DNA from: Cloacimonetes bacterium UBA5456
GTDB lineage: Bacteria; Cloacimonadota; Cloacimonadia; Cloacimonadales; Cloacimonadaceae
Direction: 5' to 3'
Assembly: GCA_002427325.1 (NCBI GenBank)
Contig: DIQS01000014.1
Coordinates: forward strand, 489-23,257
DNA length: 22,769 bases
The position numbers and the translations under genes are program-made. This document shows positions 15,601 to 22,769 of this stretch, in pieces. Position 1 is the first letter of the stretch, and every line of letters begins with the position of its first letter. Below the pieces are notes generated by a model. That model worked only from the letters and a program-made list of their open reading frames with translations. It searched no databases and was not told the origin of the DNA.

Positions 15601-16687
15601 AGGCAGAACGTTGTGAATAAACGCTTAAAGTGAGATCTGGATCGTCAATAGAACCGGATGCAGCGATTTCGCCATGAACAATGCCATCGAGATCTGGGTA
15701 AATTGTTTTTAGATCGACAAACAGCTTTCCTTTACTTCCGGCAAAACTCATATTGTTCATGTAGTTTTGCACCTTAAGATCGGCTTCTAATGTATTCCCT
15801 GCTAAGTTTGCACGAGAAATAATCAGACTTGCGTCGTCCTGGTCGGCTTTAAAGCTAAGCTTTGGAAATGAGACGGGATATTGTTGAAGTAGCTTGGCAG
15901 AGGTGTTTGTTATGCTAAAATCGCCGTCGTAGAAGTATTCTTCTCCTTTTTCTGAAAAGCTTGCCTGTCCCGAGATGCGAGTTCGGAAGTTTTCGATGTC
16001 GGGATGTTCAGCAAACAAAGGAGAATAATTCTCGATCTTTGCTTCGGCAATATCAATGTTTCCCTCGGTGAGAAAGCCGGTTAGCTCAAGCTTGCCGTCC
16101 ATGGCACTTATTGCGCTAAGATTCAGACTGGTACGCTCTTCGTTGATGATGGAAATATTTACATTTTTCAAGCTTTCTTCGATATGCAGGATTCCTTCTT
16201 GCATGATTTTAAGCTCGACACTCACCTCAGCATGCACATATCCATTATGTATGTTAAGTCGTTTGAAATAAGGACTTATGTCTGGCAACTTAAACCTTTT
16301 TCTATGAGGCTCTTTCTCTTCTGAACTGCCGCTGTAAATGTTAAGCTCAACCACAGGCTTGTCGATCTCGATAGTAGTGATAACATTATCGGGCTTAAAG
16401 CCGGAGAATATCAGCTTATATATGCTATATCGGATGCTCACAGACTCAGCTTTCACGCTGATAGTCTCATCTCGCATGGCAAAGCTAATATCTTGCAAAT
16501 ATATCTGTTTATCGCTGATGTGCAGATCGCCCGCGCTGATCACTGCACCGATCAACTTCCCTGCAAAAGATGCAAGAGTATTACGAAAGAGGTTTCTGCC
16601 GCCAAAGGCATACCAGATCGTAAAGAAGCTGAAATTCATTATCAGCAAAACGATGATAAAGATGTAAAACTTGCGCGGACCTTGCAT
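12623..16687 (-). CDS. TamB-like (DUF490/AsmA-like) envelope protein
   Basis: A 1354-residue protein with one N-terminal signal anchor (about 7-26) and a long periplasmic body made of repeating beta segments of the form 'LxxLxGxIxxxGxxxxPxLxxxxxAxx' (for example GEIAASGSIDDPDLTLSVYS), typical of AsmA/TamB proteins that fold as a lipid-carrying beta groove. The C-terminal part contains the DUF490 pattern: DFFGTVFEVDNIAIAM, LSRLRYNQSMDEL, an LD..S..FSPFIFPIE region, and strand-rich ends finishing in QKSWRFWGL. Length is close to E. coli TamB (about 1,260). TamB proteins link the inner membrane to the outer membrane and are implicated in phospholipid transport and in barrel assembly with TamA or BamA. 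It is the last gene of the envelope block, six bases after lolD. No TamA is in the window. Confidence 0.85.
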   Translation of the reverse strand: MQGPRKFYIFIIVLLIMNFSFFTIWYAFGGRNLFRNTLASFAGKLIGAVISAGDLHISDKQIYLQDISFAMRDETISVKAESVSIRYSIYKLIFSGFKPDNVITTIEIDKPVVELNIYSGSSEEKEPHRKRFKLPDISPYFKRLNIHNGYVHAEVSVELKIMQEGILHIEESLKNVNISIINEERTSLNLSAISAMDGKLELTGFLTEGNIDIAEAKIENYSPLFAEHPDIENFRTRISGQASFSEKGEEYFYDGDFSITNTSAKLLQQYPVSFPKLSFKADQDDASLIISRANLAGNTLEADLKVQNYMNNMSFAGSKGKLFVDLKTIYPDLDGIVHGEIAASGSIDDPDLTLSVYSQRSAYRDLEFENITAYATFDGETAKLDIEEALWQQQVIDINAMLNIKTKELSANLVTSIAEGNNYELSAQGSLEVEGLLLAPYPLLSAKIEGIDFNFRELNIKGINGTAKLMPTDESLLFEADISAENGVIVSAAGDILDQHIVLDLLLNKLDVSELYALDSIAMFDPLVSGEINCIMMGKSIWFNAGLDTHIRESYPFTGFLSLIGHLNYETLNGKVIANCDDGKLNNQPLPLSLHCDLMSNMLHIRSLTLANIINLSGRLNTYDIEDLDFDLSIRNLDSRSLISYYPDAASMIPDFENLTLFAEYNRRSSQEIMGSIKLRKVDLISIIPLDLELDLDGDINKIQLSGDIKDKNHTLISLKGESSLKPEISLSADAFMNGLKLQDFLKEIPADGTFFGKFSFALENALDKDERKMSFGADIQGQDIKYDEYAVQKIILKGAQEPQALIVDTLFVHADNLLEAWARGSLDYNIIENTFYEGDRNLHLSVDVQLFSFLKELTDYIRESTGSSKLTARIGTQDEQFFVHSGNIDIDDGHILLKDQVEPMRNIEIKGFFDENRVVIQRAQFDMGNGKLYMNNIFDPEPTDHFMLSFLDLGYFRIMIDEPGIQATIPEIAPAKTLTNVSIKGQDSRYATIRGPFDDMSIEAQVRVENLDILFPLGADNLLNLIMSVSKPKKPDSEPLVLPFTMDVYLTIGENVRYATYPTSLYVEPDGFLHLLYDGNRFIVKEANITSERGTVDFFGTVFEVDNIAIAMIDQQDILSVDGSFYKRSPDGSIITLSVHSTPEYDKSFFDRLNINLVSDNPSDQNISQVLSRLRYNQSMDELPEEQKQHLLQDEALGLIGGNLDSTVFSPFIFPIENWFRRTLKLDGFSINAGFITNIFAEYSAGSPDGSKKNDIEHITSDISQFSSSILLNNLSVSMSKYVAYRTFADYTLSLQEATDLQNKTKILVSHDATLRVVLPKKYRLGYTIKYSPKDTGLTHEVMLQKSWRFWGL

Positions 16688-16693
16688 AACGAT

Positions 16694-17365
16694 TTATCCG
16701 GTTTGGCGAAGCACTCCTTCGCTAAGTTCAAAGACCTTATTCGCTTGCCCTGCAGCTTCATGATCGTGCGTGACAATCACAAATGATTGATTCAATTCTT
16801 TATTGAGGTTTCTGATCATTCCCCAAACTTCACTGCTGTGAGCAGGATCCAAATTGCCCGTGGGTTCATCTGCTAAAACGAGCTTGGGATCATTTGCCAG
16901 TGCACGCGCAAGGCTCACCCTTTGCTGCTCTCCGCCGGAAAGCTGGTTGGGAAAGCGATTTAGTCGGTGGGAAAGGCCTAAGTAATCCAAGAGTTCATCG
17001 GCTCTCTTCTTTGCTTGGCTTTCACTTTTGCCTAAGATCAACAGCGGGAGCATCACATTATCACGGGCTGTCAGATCTTCGATCAAATAGTGAAATTGGA
17101 AAACAAAGCCTAAATCTCGGTTGCGAAATTCATGGGCATGATTGCTCCTGGAATCTATGATTTTGCCGGCGATCTCCAGCTCTCCCGCATCAGGGGCGTC
17201 CAAAAGTCCGAGAATATACAGCATGGTGCTCTTGCCGCAGCCCGATTTGCCTGTGATGCAGATCAAATCGCCACTATTTACCTCTAAAGAGGCGCCTTTT
17301 AGCACCTCAATGACTTGGTCGCTATCTTTATAGCTCTTGTAAATGTTGCTTGCTTTTAATATCAT
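16694..17365 (-). CDS. lolD: Lipoprotein-releasing system ATP-binding protein LolD
   Basis: A 223-residue ABC ATPase of the LolD/MacB/FtsE type. Walker A GKSGCGKST (39-47), Q-loop Q90, signature LSGGE (142-146), Walker B LVLADEP (162-168), D-loop NLD and switch H200 are intact. Residues around the Q-loop (FQFHYLIEDLTARDNVMLPLL) are those seen in LolD, which drives extraction of lipoproteins from the inner membrane for delivery to LolA. It starts 12 bases after the permease gene with AAGGA upstream of the ATG, so the pair should form one transporter. MacB-like macrolide exporters are the alternative, but these usually fuse ATPase and permease. Confidence 0.93.
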   Translation of the reverse strand: MILKASNIYKSYKDSDQVIEVLKGASLEVNSGDLICITGKSGCGKSTMLYILGLLDAPDAGELEIAGKIIDSRSNHAHEFRNRDLGFVFQFHYLIEDLTARDNVMLPLLILGKSESQAKKRADELLDYLGLSHRLNRFPNQLSGGEQQRVSLARALANDPKLVLADEPTGNLDPAHSSEVWGMIRNLNKELNQSFVIVTHDHEAAGQANKVFELSEGVLRQTG

Positions 17366-17377
17366 TTATATGTCCTT

Positions 17378-18592
17378 TTAATAATTACGCCTTACGATGT
17401 CCATTACCTGCATTTTTTGTATTTGCTTCAGCGGGATCATGATGCAAAGAAAGATCAAAACCGTTGAGGTGAAAAACACGACTAAAAGGTTTGTAAAACT
17501 TAGCTCAAAGGTTAGAGTGTCGATGAAATAGACATCGCCTTTAAGCTTGTAGATACCTTGTTTTTCCACCAGCCAGGAGAGCAAAAGTCCAAAGATTTGG
17601 CCGATTATCACAGCAATGACCGCCACTATGCCCACCCGATATGCAAAAAGTCTCTTGATGCTTTTTGGCTTTGCACCCAAGGTGTGTAATATCGCGATCT
17701 CGTCCGTTTTATCCAAAATTATAGTCCCTACTGCGGAGATGACATTAATGCCCGCAATCAGCACGAGAAAGCTGAATAAGATGAAGATTAACCATTTCTC
17801 CATCTTAACCAATCTTAGGAGGCTCTCTGCGTAATAATTCCATGGAATGACGGTAAACCTATTGTTTAACTCTTGAGCTAAATCACGGCCATAATAAGGG
17901 GCTTTGTCGGGATTATCTAATTTGACATGTATCTTTGTGTAACCAATGGGTAAATTAAGCAAATCACGAGCCTCATCAATGTCGCAAATAACTATGCTTC
18001 TATCGTTTTCATAGTAGCCACATCGATATATGCCCACGATCTCGAAACTGCCGGTCACCGAATGCAGGCCAAATGCACTGATCTGATCCAATCTGGGATA
18101 CATGAGCGTGAGATTATCGCCTATTGAAAGGGCAAGTTCCTCGGCAAGATAGTGCCCCACAATGATCTCTCCCGAAGCTATCTCCTGCTTGCCTTGGCTG
18201 ATGTAATCACGGTAATAAGAGTTTGCGTTATCTTTGAAACCCATGAGGTTTGCAGCACGAACCTTGCCTCCGACTTGAGCCATCAATTGACTTTGTAACA
18301 AGGGCAAAGCCGAACTTACACCATCTTTTTGGAAGATGATGCTTAGTATCTCGTCGCTTGAGTATTCATCGATTGAGTCTCTATAGATTGGAGAAATATT
18401 GATGTGGGCAAAGCTATCCAAGAGCAGCTTTTTGAGGTTTGATTCATAGCCCTGAAAGAGATTAAGACCTGCTGAGAGTATTCCTACAGACAGAGCTATC
18501 CCCAAGACCATGAAGACGAAGCTAAACTTAAAGATGTTTCGCCGTGGGGTCTTGATATAGTGTTTTAGGAAAAAAGCTTCAAGCTGATTCAT
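17378..18592 (-). CDS. Lipoprotein-releasing ABC transporter permease, LolC/LolE/LolF family
   Basis: A 404-residue inner-membrane protein with one TM helix at the N-terminus (about 22-45), a large periplasmic domain of about 220 residues of the MacB type, and three TM helices in the C-terminal FtsX domain. The cytoplasmic coupling segment DEIAILHTLGAKPKSIKRLF is typical. The N-terminal FLKHYIKTPRRNIFKF and the LSVGILSAGLNLFQGYE region fit LolC/E. Only one permease gene is present, as in many bacteria where a homodimeric LolF replaces LolC plus LolE. The start overlaps the glycosyltransferase gene by 14 bases, implying coupled translation; lolD follows at once. Confidence 0.9.
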   Translation of the reverse strand: MNQLEAFFLKHYIKTPRRNIFKFSFVFMVLGIALSVGILSAGLNLFQGYESNLKKLLLDSFAHINISPIYRDSIDEYSSDEILSIIFQKDGVSSALPLLQSQLMAQVGGKVRAANLMGFKDNANSYYRDYISQGKQEIASGEIIVGHYLAEELALSIGDNLTLMYPRLDQISAFGLHSVTGSFEIVGIYRCGYYENDRSIVICDIDEARDLLNLPIGYTKIHVKLDNPDKAPYYGRDLAQELNNRFTVIPWNYYAESLLRLVKMEKWLIFILFSFLVLIAGINVISAVGTIILDKTDEIAILHTLGAKPKSIKRLFAYRVGIVAVIAVIIGQIFGLLLSWLVEKQGIYKLKGDVYFIDTLTFELSFTNLLVVFFTSTVLIFLCIMIPLKQIQKMQVMDIVRRNY

Positions 18593-19532
18593 CTTCAGAT
18601 GCTTCGGTATTTATCGTGCATTTGATGGAAAGCTGCAAGTTTTGTCTTTGGCTCATCCTGTTTACGATAAGCTCAGAGATCAAGCCCATTGAAATGAACT
18701 GCAAGCCTCCCAATATCAATAACATTCCCAAAAATAGAAGAGGACGATTTGAGAGTGGCACACCCATAAATATCTTTAAGGCGGCAAGATATAAGCTGAT
18801 GATAAAGCCAATCATGCTTGCAATAAGCCCTACTCTGCCAAAGAGATATAGCGGACTTCTTGAGTATTGGGTGAGCAATTTAACGGTGAGAAGATCAAAG
18901 AAACCCCTGAGATATCTCTCGGAGCCATATTTGCTCTTGCCATACTCGCGGGCTCTGTGCAGGACAGGGATTTCGCATACCTTATAGCCCAAAGAATGAG
19001 CCAAAACAGGGATGTATCTATGCATCTCGCCATAGAGGTTAAGCTCTTTTGCCACTTCCTTTCTATAGGCTTTGAAGCCGCAGTTATAGTCTTTGAGTTT
19101 GAGCTTGAAAGTGCTTCCAGTTACCTGGTTGAAAAGCTTTGAGGGCAATCTCTTATGCAGTGGATCTCTTCTGTGTTTTTTCCAGCCGGAAACCAAATCC
19201 CAACCTTCATCTATCTTCTTGAGAAAATTGGGAATCTCTTCGGGGTTGTCTTGTAAATCTGCATCAAGGGTGAAGATGATCTCGCCACTTGCGAGATCAA
19301 ATCCTTTCTGCAGGGCAGCAGATTTGCCAAAGTTGCGCCTGAACCTGATAACTTTCACATTCTCATCTTTTTCAGCGATTGTTTTCATGATCTCAAAGCT
19401 ACCGTCGGTTGAACCATCATCGATAAATATTATCTCATAAGTGTGTGAATCGATATTTTCCAAAATCTCGTGATAGAGTTGCAAAAGCGATTCTTCTTCA
19501 TTTAATACGGGAATAATAAAGCTAAGTAACAT
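18579..19532 (-). CDS. Family 2 glycosyltransferase, DPM1/GtrB-like, membrane-anchored
   Basis: A 317-residue protein with a cytoplasmic GT-A domain: IPVLNEEESL at the start, DDGSTDGS (38-45), the metal-binding LDADLQDNPEEI (89-100 with D90 and D92), and the AREYGKSKYGSERYLRG block. Two TM helices follow (about 231-256 and 263-290), the layout of GtrB/ArnC-like enzymes that put a sugar from a nucleotide donor onto undecaprenyl phosphate or dolichyl phosphate. The sugar and acceptor cannot be read from the sequence. GAGG lies six bases before the ATG. It lies 12 bases after the polyprenol-kinase-like gene and overlaps the permease gene, so the lipid carrier link is suggestive. Confidence 0.9.
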   Translation of the reverse strand: MLLSFIIPVLNEEESLLQLYHEILENIDSHTYEIIFIDDGSTDGSFEIMKTIAEKDENVKVIRFRRNFGKSAALQKGFDLASGEIIFTLDADLQDNPEEIPNFLKKIDEGWDLVSGWKKHRRDPLHKRLPSKLFNQVTGSTFKLKLKDYNCGFKAYRKEVAKELNLYGEMHRYIPVLAHSLGYKVCEIPVLHRAREYGKSKYGSERYLRGFFDLLTVKLLTQYSRSPLYLFGRVGLIASMIGFIISLYLAALKIFMGVPLSNRPLLFLGMLLILGGLQFISMGLISELIVNRMSQRQNLQLSIKCTINTEASEDESA

Positions 19533-19544
19533 TGATACCTCACT

Positions 19545-20132
19545 TTAGATAAAGAGCTTTGCTATGCTCATAATAAGTCCCGAACTCAGCGGGATCACAA
19601 TATTGTCGTCAATTTCAATCAGCGCAAGCTCAGCAATTGTTGCAACCAACGCTCCAATTACAGCTAACCAAGGATTATTGAGCCAAAATAGCCCAAATAT
19701 CAGGCAAGATGCAAAACACGCGATGCTCCCCTCCAAGCTCTTGCCATTGCGAATAAACTTGCGCTTGCCAAAGTTTATCCCCACCAGTGCGGCAAATGTG
19801 TCACCTATGCTCAAGAAAGCTATTGATGCAGATGCTATCTCCGGACTGAAAAAAGTGATGCATAAGAGGCTTGCAAGAAGAAGGTAAGTTGCACCGGTGA
19901 AGCTTTTCAACTCGTGCTTTCTTAATATATTACCAAACATCAGGTTGAAAGTTCTGGCAAAGCTATCTTGCCATAAGCGATGCATTTCAATCAGCAAACT
20001 GATGACGAGCGCAGCTAAGATCAATATAAAAGCGTTATTTTTGTTATAGTTTAGGATGTAGCGATACGAGAGAGGTATCACCAATGAACTCAAATGTATG
20101 GACTTCCTCAAGGTTTCGCTGAGATTTTTCAT
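19545..20132 (-). CDS. Dolichol/phytol/diacylglycerol-kinase-like CTP-dependent lipid kinase family protein
   Basis: A 195-residue protein with about six membrane helices. It starts with the RKSIHLSSLVIPLSYRY motif (9-25), in which the His is conserved across this family, and has SIGDTFAALVGINFGKRKF followed by GKSLEGSIACF, the CDP-alcohol/CTP-binding signature shared by dolichol kinase (Sec59), phytol kinase (VTE5) and yeast diacylglycerol kinase Dgk1, and also by CdsA-like cytidylyltransferases. The size and RK..H start favour the kinase branch. It would phosphorylate an isoprenoid alcohol or diacylglycerol using CTP, at the inner membrane. No strong Shine-Dalgarno precedes ATG 20132; the DHH gene ends six bases before, so coupling is likely. 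The substrate is undetermined. Confidence 0.8.
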   Translation of the reverse strand: MKNLSETLRKSIHLSSLVIPLSYRYILNYNKNNAFILILAALVISLLIEMHRLWQDSFARTFNLMFGNILRKHELKSFTGATYLLLASLLCITFFSPEIASASIAFLSIGDTFAALVGINFGKRKFIRNGKSLEGSIACFASCLIFGLFWLNNPWLAVIGALVATIAELALIEIDDNIVIPLSSGLIMSIAKLFI

Positions 20133-20138
20133 AAGATA

Positions 20139-21665
20139 TCATTCAAGAATCTGAATAATTTTGACCTGATTTGGGTTTTTCCACACAACGATTACATCAA
20201 ATTCGCCTTCTTCGGGAAGCTTAAGCCCTGAATTATCAAAGTTCCAATAGGGATTAAAGTCTTTTGCGGAAACTTTGTGTAAAAGAAGCTGTGGCTCAGG
20301 ATTCATCTGTCCCCAAGGCAACAAATATTCGAGCTTTTTCCAGCACTCAGGCGTCATCTCAGAAAGCTCTGCCTCCGAATCGAATTCATGGGTTTTATCG
20401 GTTTTATCATTATTGAAATTATCCAAAATATAATCGTTAAAACACTCTAAGAAAGAGTCATAAGACTCCGGAAGCATGGTAAATCCGGCTGCTTTTGCGT
20501 GTCCGCCAAATTGGATGAGATTATCCTTGCAATAATTGAAGGCATGCACCATATTGAATCCATCATCACAGCGCCCCTCACAAACCATTTTGCCATTATG
20601 ATATTTCAGCATGATAGCAGGAATGCCTAAACGATTGACAATATAGGAAGATGCTGTGCCCATCAAAGAATATGGAATCACATCGTCATCATCGAAATAG
20701 ACAAAATAATTGCCGACAAAATCCACGGCAAGACTATCCAAAAAAAGAAATACACGATTGAGGTCGTCTTCCCACTTGGAACGCTGTTCTTCAAGCTCTT
20801 CAAAAAGCTTTGCTTTCGCATGTGAAAGTTGAAGAATGAAACGCATCGCAGTATGCTCACCGTCAGCCTCTCTACCATTGGCAATGAATCTCGAAGTATA
20901 ACTCAAAAAGTTGAATATATCTGTCTGACTATCCAGCCGTCGATAGTTGCGCAGGAGGAAGTCAGCCGTATTATCCTGAATGCGATTGAAGTTCTTGATC
21001 ACATGGCGCACAATGATGCGATTGAGCCCCGTCATGGGAACCTTATCGGCAATTGAGCCTACAGCCGTCCAAAAATAGCAAGCCTCGCTGATGGGATGCT
21101 CCCAAGTGCGCGCCAAATAGCGGATGAGCATGAGCACCACCCCCACGCCTGCAAGCGACTTATAAGGATATTCGCAATCTGGCAAATGAGGGTTTAGAAT
21201 ACCATAGGCATCGGGCAAGAGATCAGGCTGTATGAGATGATGATCGGTGATGATCACATCGCAACCCAGTTCATTAAGTGCCTGCACCCCATCATAAGCA
21301 GCGATGCCGTTATCAACCGTGATAACAAGCTTGTAGCCGCCTTTGCGAACATGCTCGATGAAACTTGGCTGTATGCCATGAGCTTCGAGATTGCGATTTG
21401 GGATGTAGTAACTATGTTTCTGATATCCGCAGCTATTGAGAAATGAGTAAAGGATATATGAGCTCGTGATGCCGTCTGGATCATCGTGCCCAAAGATTAT
21501 CATCGGTTCGTTTTGATATATAGCCTCTCTGATCCTATGTGCAATAGACTCGATATTAGCCAACATCGACTCATCGGGCAGCCCTTCGAGGCCTATTTCT
21601 TCCGACGCAAGCGAATCAGCTCTGGCATCAAATATTCTCTGGAAGAGTTCAGGCGCATCTACCAT
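20139..21665 (-). CDS. RecJ-like DHH/DHHA1 phosphoesterase
   Basis: A 508-residue cytoplasmic protein. DHH domain: motif I GHDDPDGITSS (59-69), motif II VDNG (117-120), motif III DHH (141-143), motif IV GSIAD (203-207), with the RecJ-typical NPHLPDCEYPYKSLAGVGV. DHHA1 region: FGGHAKAAGF (386-395). This is the architecture of RecJ, a 5'-3' single-strand DNA exonuclease needing Mn or Mg. It is shorter than E. coli RecJ (577), and the C-terminal oligonucleotide-binding part is short and unfamiliar. Motif I has HDDPDG rather than the common DYDADG. It may therefore be a nuclease with a different substrate. GAGG precedes ATG 21665, and the first seven bases overlap the upstream gene. Confidence 0.87.
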   Translation of the reverse strand: MVDAPELFQRIFDARADSLASEEIGLEGLPDESMLANIESIAHRIREAIYQNEPMIIFGHDDPDGITSSYILYSFLNSCGYQKHSYYIPNRNLEAHGIQPSFIEHVRKGGYKLVITVDNGIAAYDGVQALNELGCDVIITDHHLIQPDLLPDAYGILNPHLPDCEYPYKSLAGVGVVLMLIRYLARTWEHPISEACYFWTAVGSIADKVPMTGLNRIIVRHVIKNFNRIQDNTADFLLRNYRRLDSQTDIFNFLSYTSRFIANGREADGEHTAMRFILQLSHAKAKLFEELEEQRSKWEDDLNRVFLFLDSLAVDFVGNYFVYFDDDDVIPYSLMGTASSYIVNRLGIPAIMLKYHNGKMVCEGRCDDGFNMVHAFNYCKDNLIQFGGHAKAAGFTMLPESYDSFLECFNDYILDNFNNDKTDKTHEFDSEAELSEMTPECWKKLEYLLPWGQMNPEPQLLLHKVSAKDFNPYWNFDNSGLKLPEEGEFDVIVVWKNPNQVKIIQILE

Positions 21666-22769
21666 TGACTGAGATCCTCGGCAATGGGGATATCTCTCGG
21701 ACGTGTTCTATCAGCCGCACGGGAGATGATGTCCAGCCCCGAGAAACCAAGCATAAACATCAGGCTTCTATCTTGCAAATCGTTTTTGCTCAGCTTGCCT
21801 CTCATCATATACATTGCGCCAAGCTCAAGTGTATTATCCGTATTCTTGAAAGGTATATTTAGCCCGAAACTAACCGTACTTTCATCAATCGCATTGCCAT
21901 TTTCACTCTTGAAAGGCAGCAAACGATGAGATAGACCCATACGCATTGGAAGCTTCTGATACCAATAGTTCTTTCTTGATAAATCAGGTTCATAGGCGAT
22001 GCCCAGACCGAGCTTCATTCCGTCATTACTATCATCGTCAATCGAGCTATAATTCTCATAATTGACATCAACTGCAAGCTTATATTCATCAAAATACATG
22101 CCCGTATAACCAAGGCCAAGCGACAAGGGAAGCTCATAGGAATAGTCATTCTCTTCGTCTGAAGTGGTGAGGCTGCTATACACTGTCTTACCTTTAAGCG
22201 TGACCGGCAAGGTGCCATAAACGCCGAGAGAATGAGAGCCGATACTCTGCATCGCACCGAAACTCATTGAAGGATTCATGATCTTCTTTTCCAAGCGCTC
22301 ATTTGTAGGTACGGTCATGTTCGTTGAAATATATTCAAAGCTACGATTGTCGTGACCAAAGAAATAGTTTGCGGCAACGCCAAGACTCAGGTTCTTATAG
22401 GCATAAGAATATATTGCATCTGCACGATAGAGAAACTTATCAGCCTCGTGATATTCTGTTCTGAGACTATCCGGACTAAACTGGTTCTTAACAAGGCCGG
22501 AAGCATAGCTACTGACCTGAAAGCTAAAGCGGTTCTTTCTATAGGGAATGGAAAGGCTGAAATATGGTAAATCGAGGTTGTCATCCGTGTAAGTATTCTT
22601 CAAAACTTGTCCGCTATTATCTTGATAATTCGATGAATAGCCGGTAAAGCCAAAGATCATACCGGTGCCAAATATGACCTTGCCATCTTGGTGGTGCAGA
22701 GCGGGGTTTGCATAACCTGCATTATGGCGAAAGATGTCGCTCGAACCCGTGTCACCCATGCCAAGACTA
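21659..22769 (-). CDS. PorV/UPF0164-like outer-membrane protein (N-terminus outside window)
   Basis: The frame is open to the right edge, so the signal peptide and true start are missing; an internal ATG at 22759 is not the start, as the residues before it (SLG) belong to the motif SLGMGDTGSSDIFRHNAGYANPA. This motif, with NPA, is the hallmark near the N-terminus of FadL-like and PorV/UPF0164 barrels ('GMGGA...NPA'). The rest is strand-rich with Tyr/Asp/Ser alternation (KNLSLGVAANYFFG, LGLGYTGMYFDEYKLAVDVNYEN). The C-terminus ends RTRPRDIPIAEDLSQW, without a terminal Phe barrel signal, which is unusual and resembles tails of PorV-like proteins of Cloacimonadota/Fibrobacter type. It is the upstream visible gene of the envelope block and overlaps the DHH gene by seven bases. 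Confidence 0.75.
   Translation of the reverse strand, partial: SLGMGDTGSSDIFRHNAGYANPALHHQDGKVIFGTGMIFGFTGYSSNYQDNSGQVLKNTYTDDNLDLPYFSLSIPYRKNRFSFQVSSYASGLVKNQFSPDSLRTEYHEADKFLYRADAIYSYAYKNLSLGVAANYFFGHDNRSFEYISTNMTVPTNERLEKKIMNPSMSFGAMQSIGSHSLGVYGTLPVTLKGKTVYSSLTTSDEENDYSYELPLSLGLGYTGMYFDEYKLAVDVNYENYSSIDDDSNDGMKLGLGIAYEPDLSRKNYWYQKLPMRMGLSHRLLPFKSENGNAIDESTVSFGLNIPFKNTDNTLELGAMYMMRGKLSKNDLQDRSLMFMLGFSGLDIISRAADRTRPRDIPIAEDLSQW

Noticed and set aside
16694..18592. MacAB-type drug efflux pump
   Set aside because: ATPase and permease are separate, no MacA-like periplasmic adaptor lies next to them, and the sequences resemble LolD and LolC/E/F.

Overview
The window reads as a stretch of chromosome from a diderm (outer-membrane-bearing) bacterium with a moderate, slightly AT-rich composition. 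Evidence for an outer membrane: a Lol-type lipoprotein-release transporter, a TamB-like envelope protein, and three predicted outer-membrane beta-barrels. None of the genes looks phage- or transposon-derived. I saw no tRNA, rRNA, CRISPR array or insertion sequence. The gene mix and protein style resemble Candidatus Cloacimonadota (Cloacimonas-like) or a neighbouring FCB-group lineage. That assignment is inference from general familiarity, not a search result.

Layout, left to right. (1) 1-1054, minus: 5' part of a UgpB/MalE-like sugar-binding lipoprotein gene with its own promoter. It diverges from (2) 1366-2601, plus: an AlkD-type DNA glycosylase and a small outer-membrane beta-barrel. A hairpin at 2625-2648 with A and T runs ends both this unit and the convergent one. 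(3) 2655-4639, minus: an MscS channel, a phosphoglycolate-phosphatase-like HAD enzyme and a YjbQ-family protein. (4) 4640-5021 is non-coding: an AT-rich leader, an 11-bp phased repeat tract and the lemA terminator. (5) 5022-5621, minus: lemA, with a good promoter lying just after the preceding gene. (6) 5695-10997, minus: cmk, ispH, rpsA and a PAP2 phosphatase, with every junction overlapping by 4 to 8 bases. (7) 11271-12608, plus: an unassigned outer-membrane beta-barrel. (8) 12623-22769, minus: a seven-gene block with spacings from -14 to +12 bases. In transcription order it encodes a PorV/UPF0164-like outer-membrane protein (5' end outside the window), a RecJ-like DHH phosphoesterase, a dolichol/polyprenol-kinase-like membrane protein, a DPM1/GtrB-like glycosyltransferase, LolF/LolE-like permease, LolD ATPase and a TamB-like protein.

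Functionally, block 8 looks like an envelope-building operon: lipid-carrier phosphorylation and glycosylation, lipoprotein extraction from the inner membrane, and transfer of material across the periplasm. Block 6 joins CMP phosphorylation, the last step of the MEP isoprenoid pathway, translation (S1) and a lipid-phosphate phosphatase that may act on polyprenyl diphosphates. The most unusual protein is the S1 homologue: six S1 domains flanked by a long acidic N-terminal segment, a Lys/Ala-rich helical segment and a repetitive Glu/Pro/Val C-terminal tail. I did not find a clearly new defence, mobile or biosynthetic system. The best leads are the envelope operon, the S1 extensions, the polyprenol-kinase/glycosyltransferase pair and the 11-bp repeat tract.
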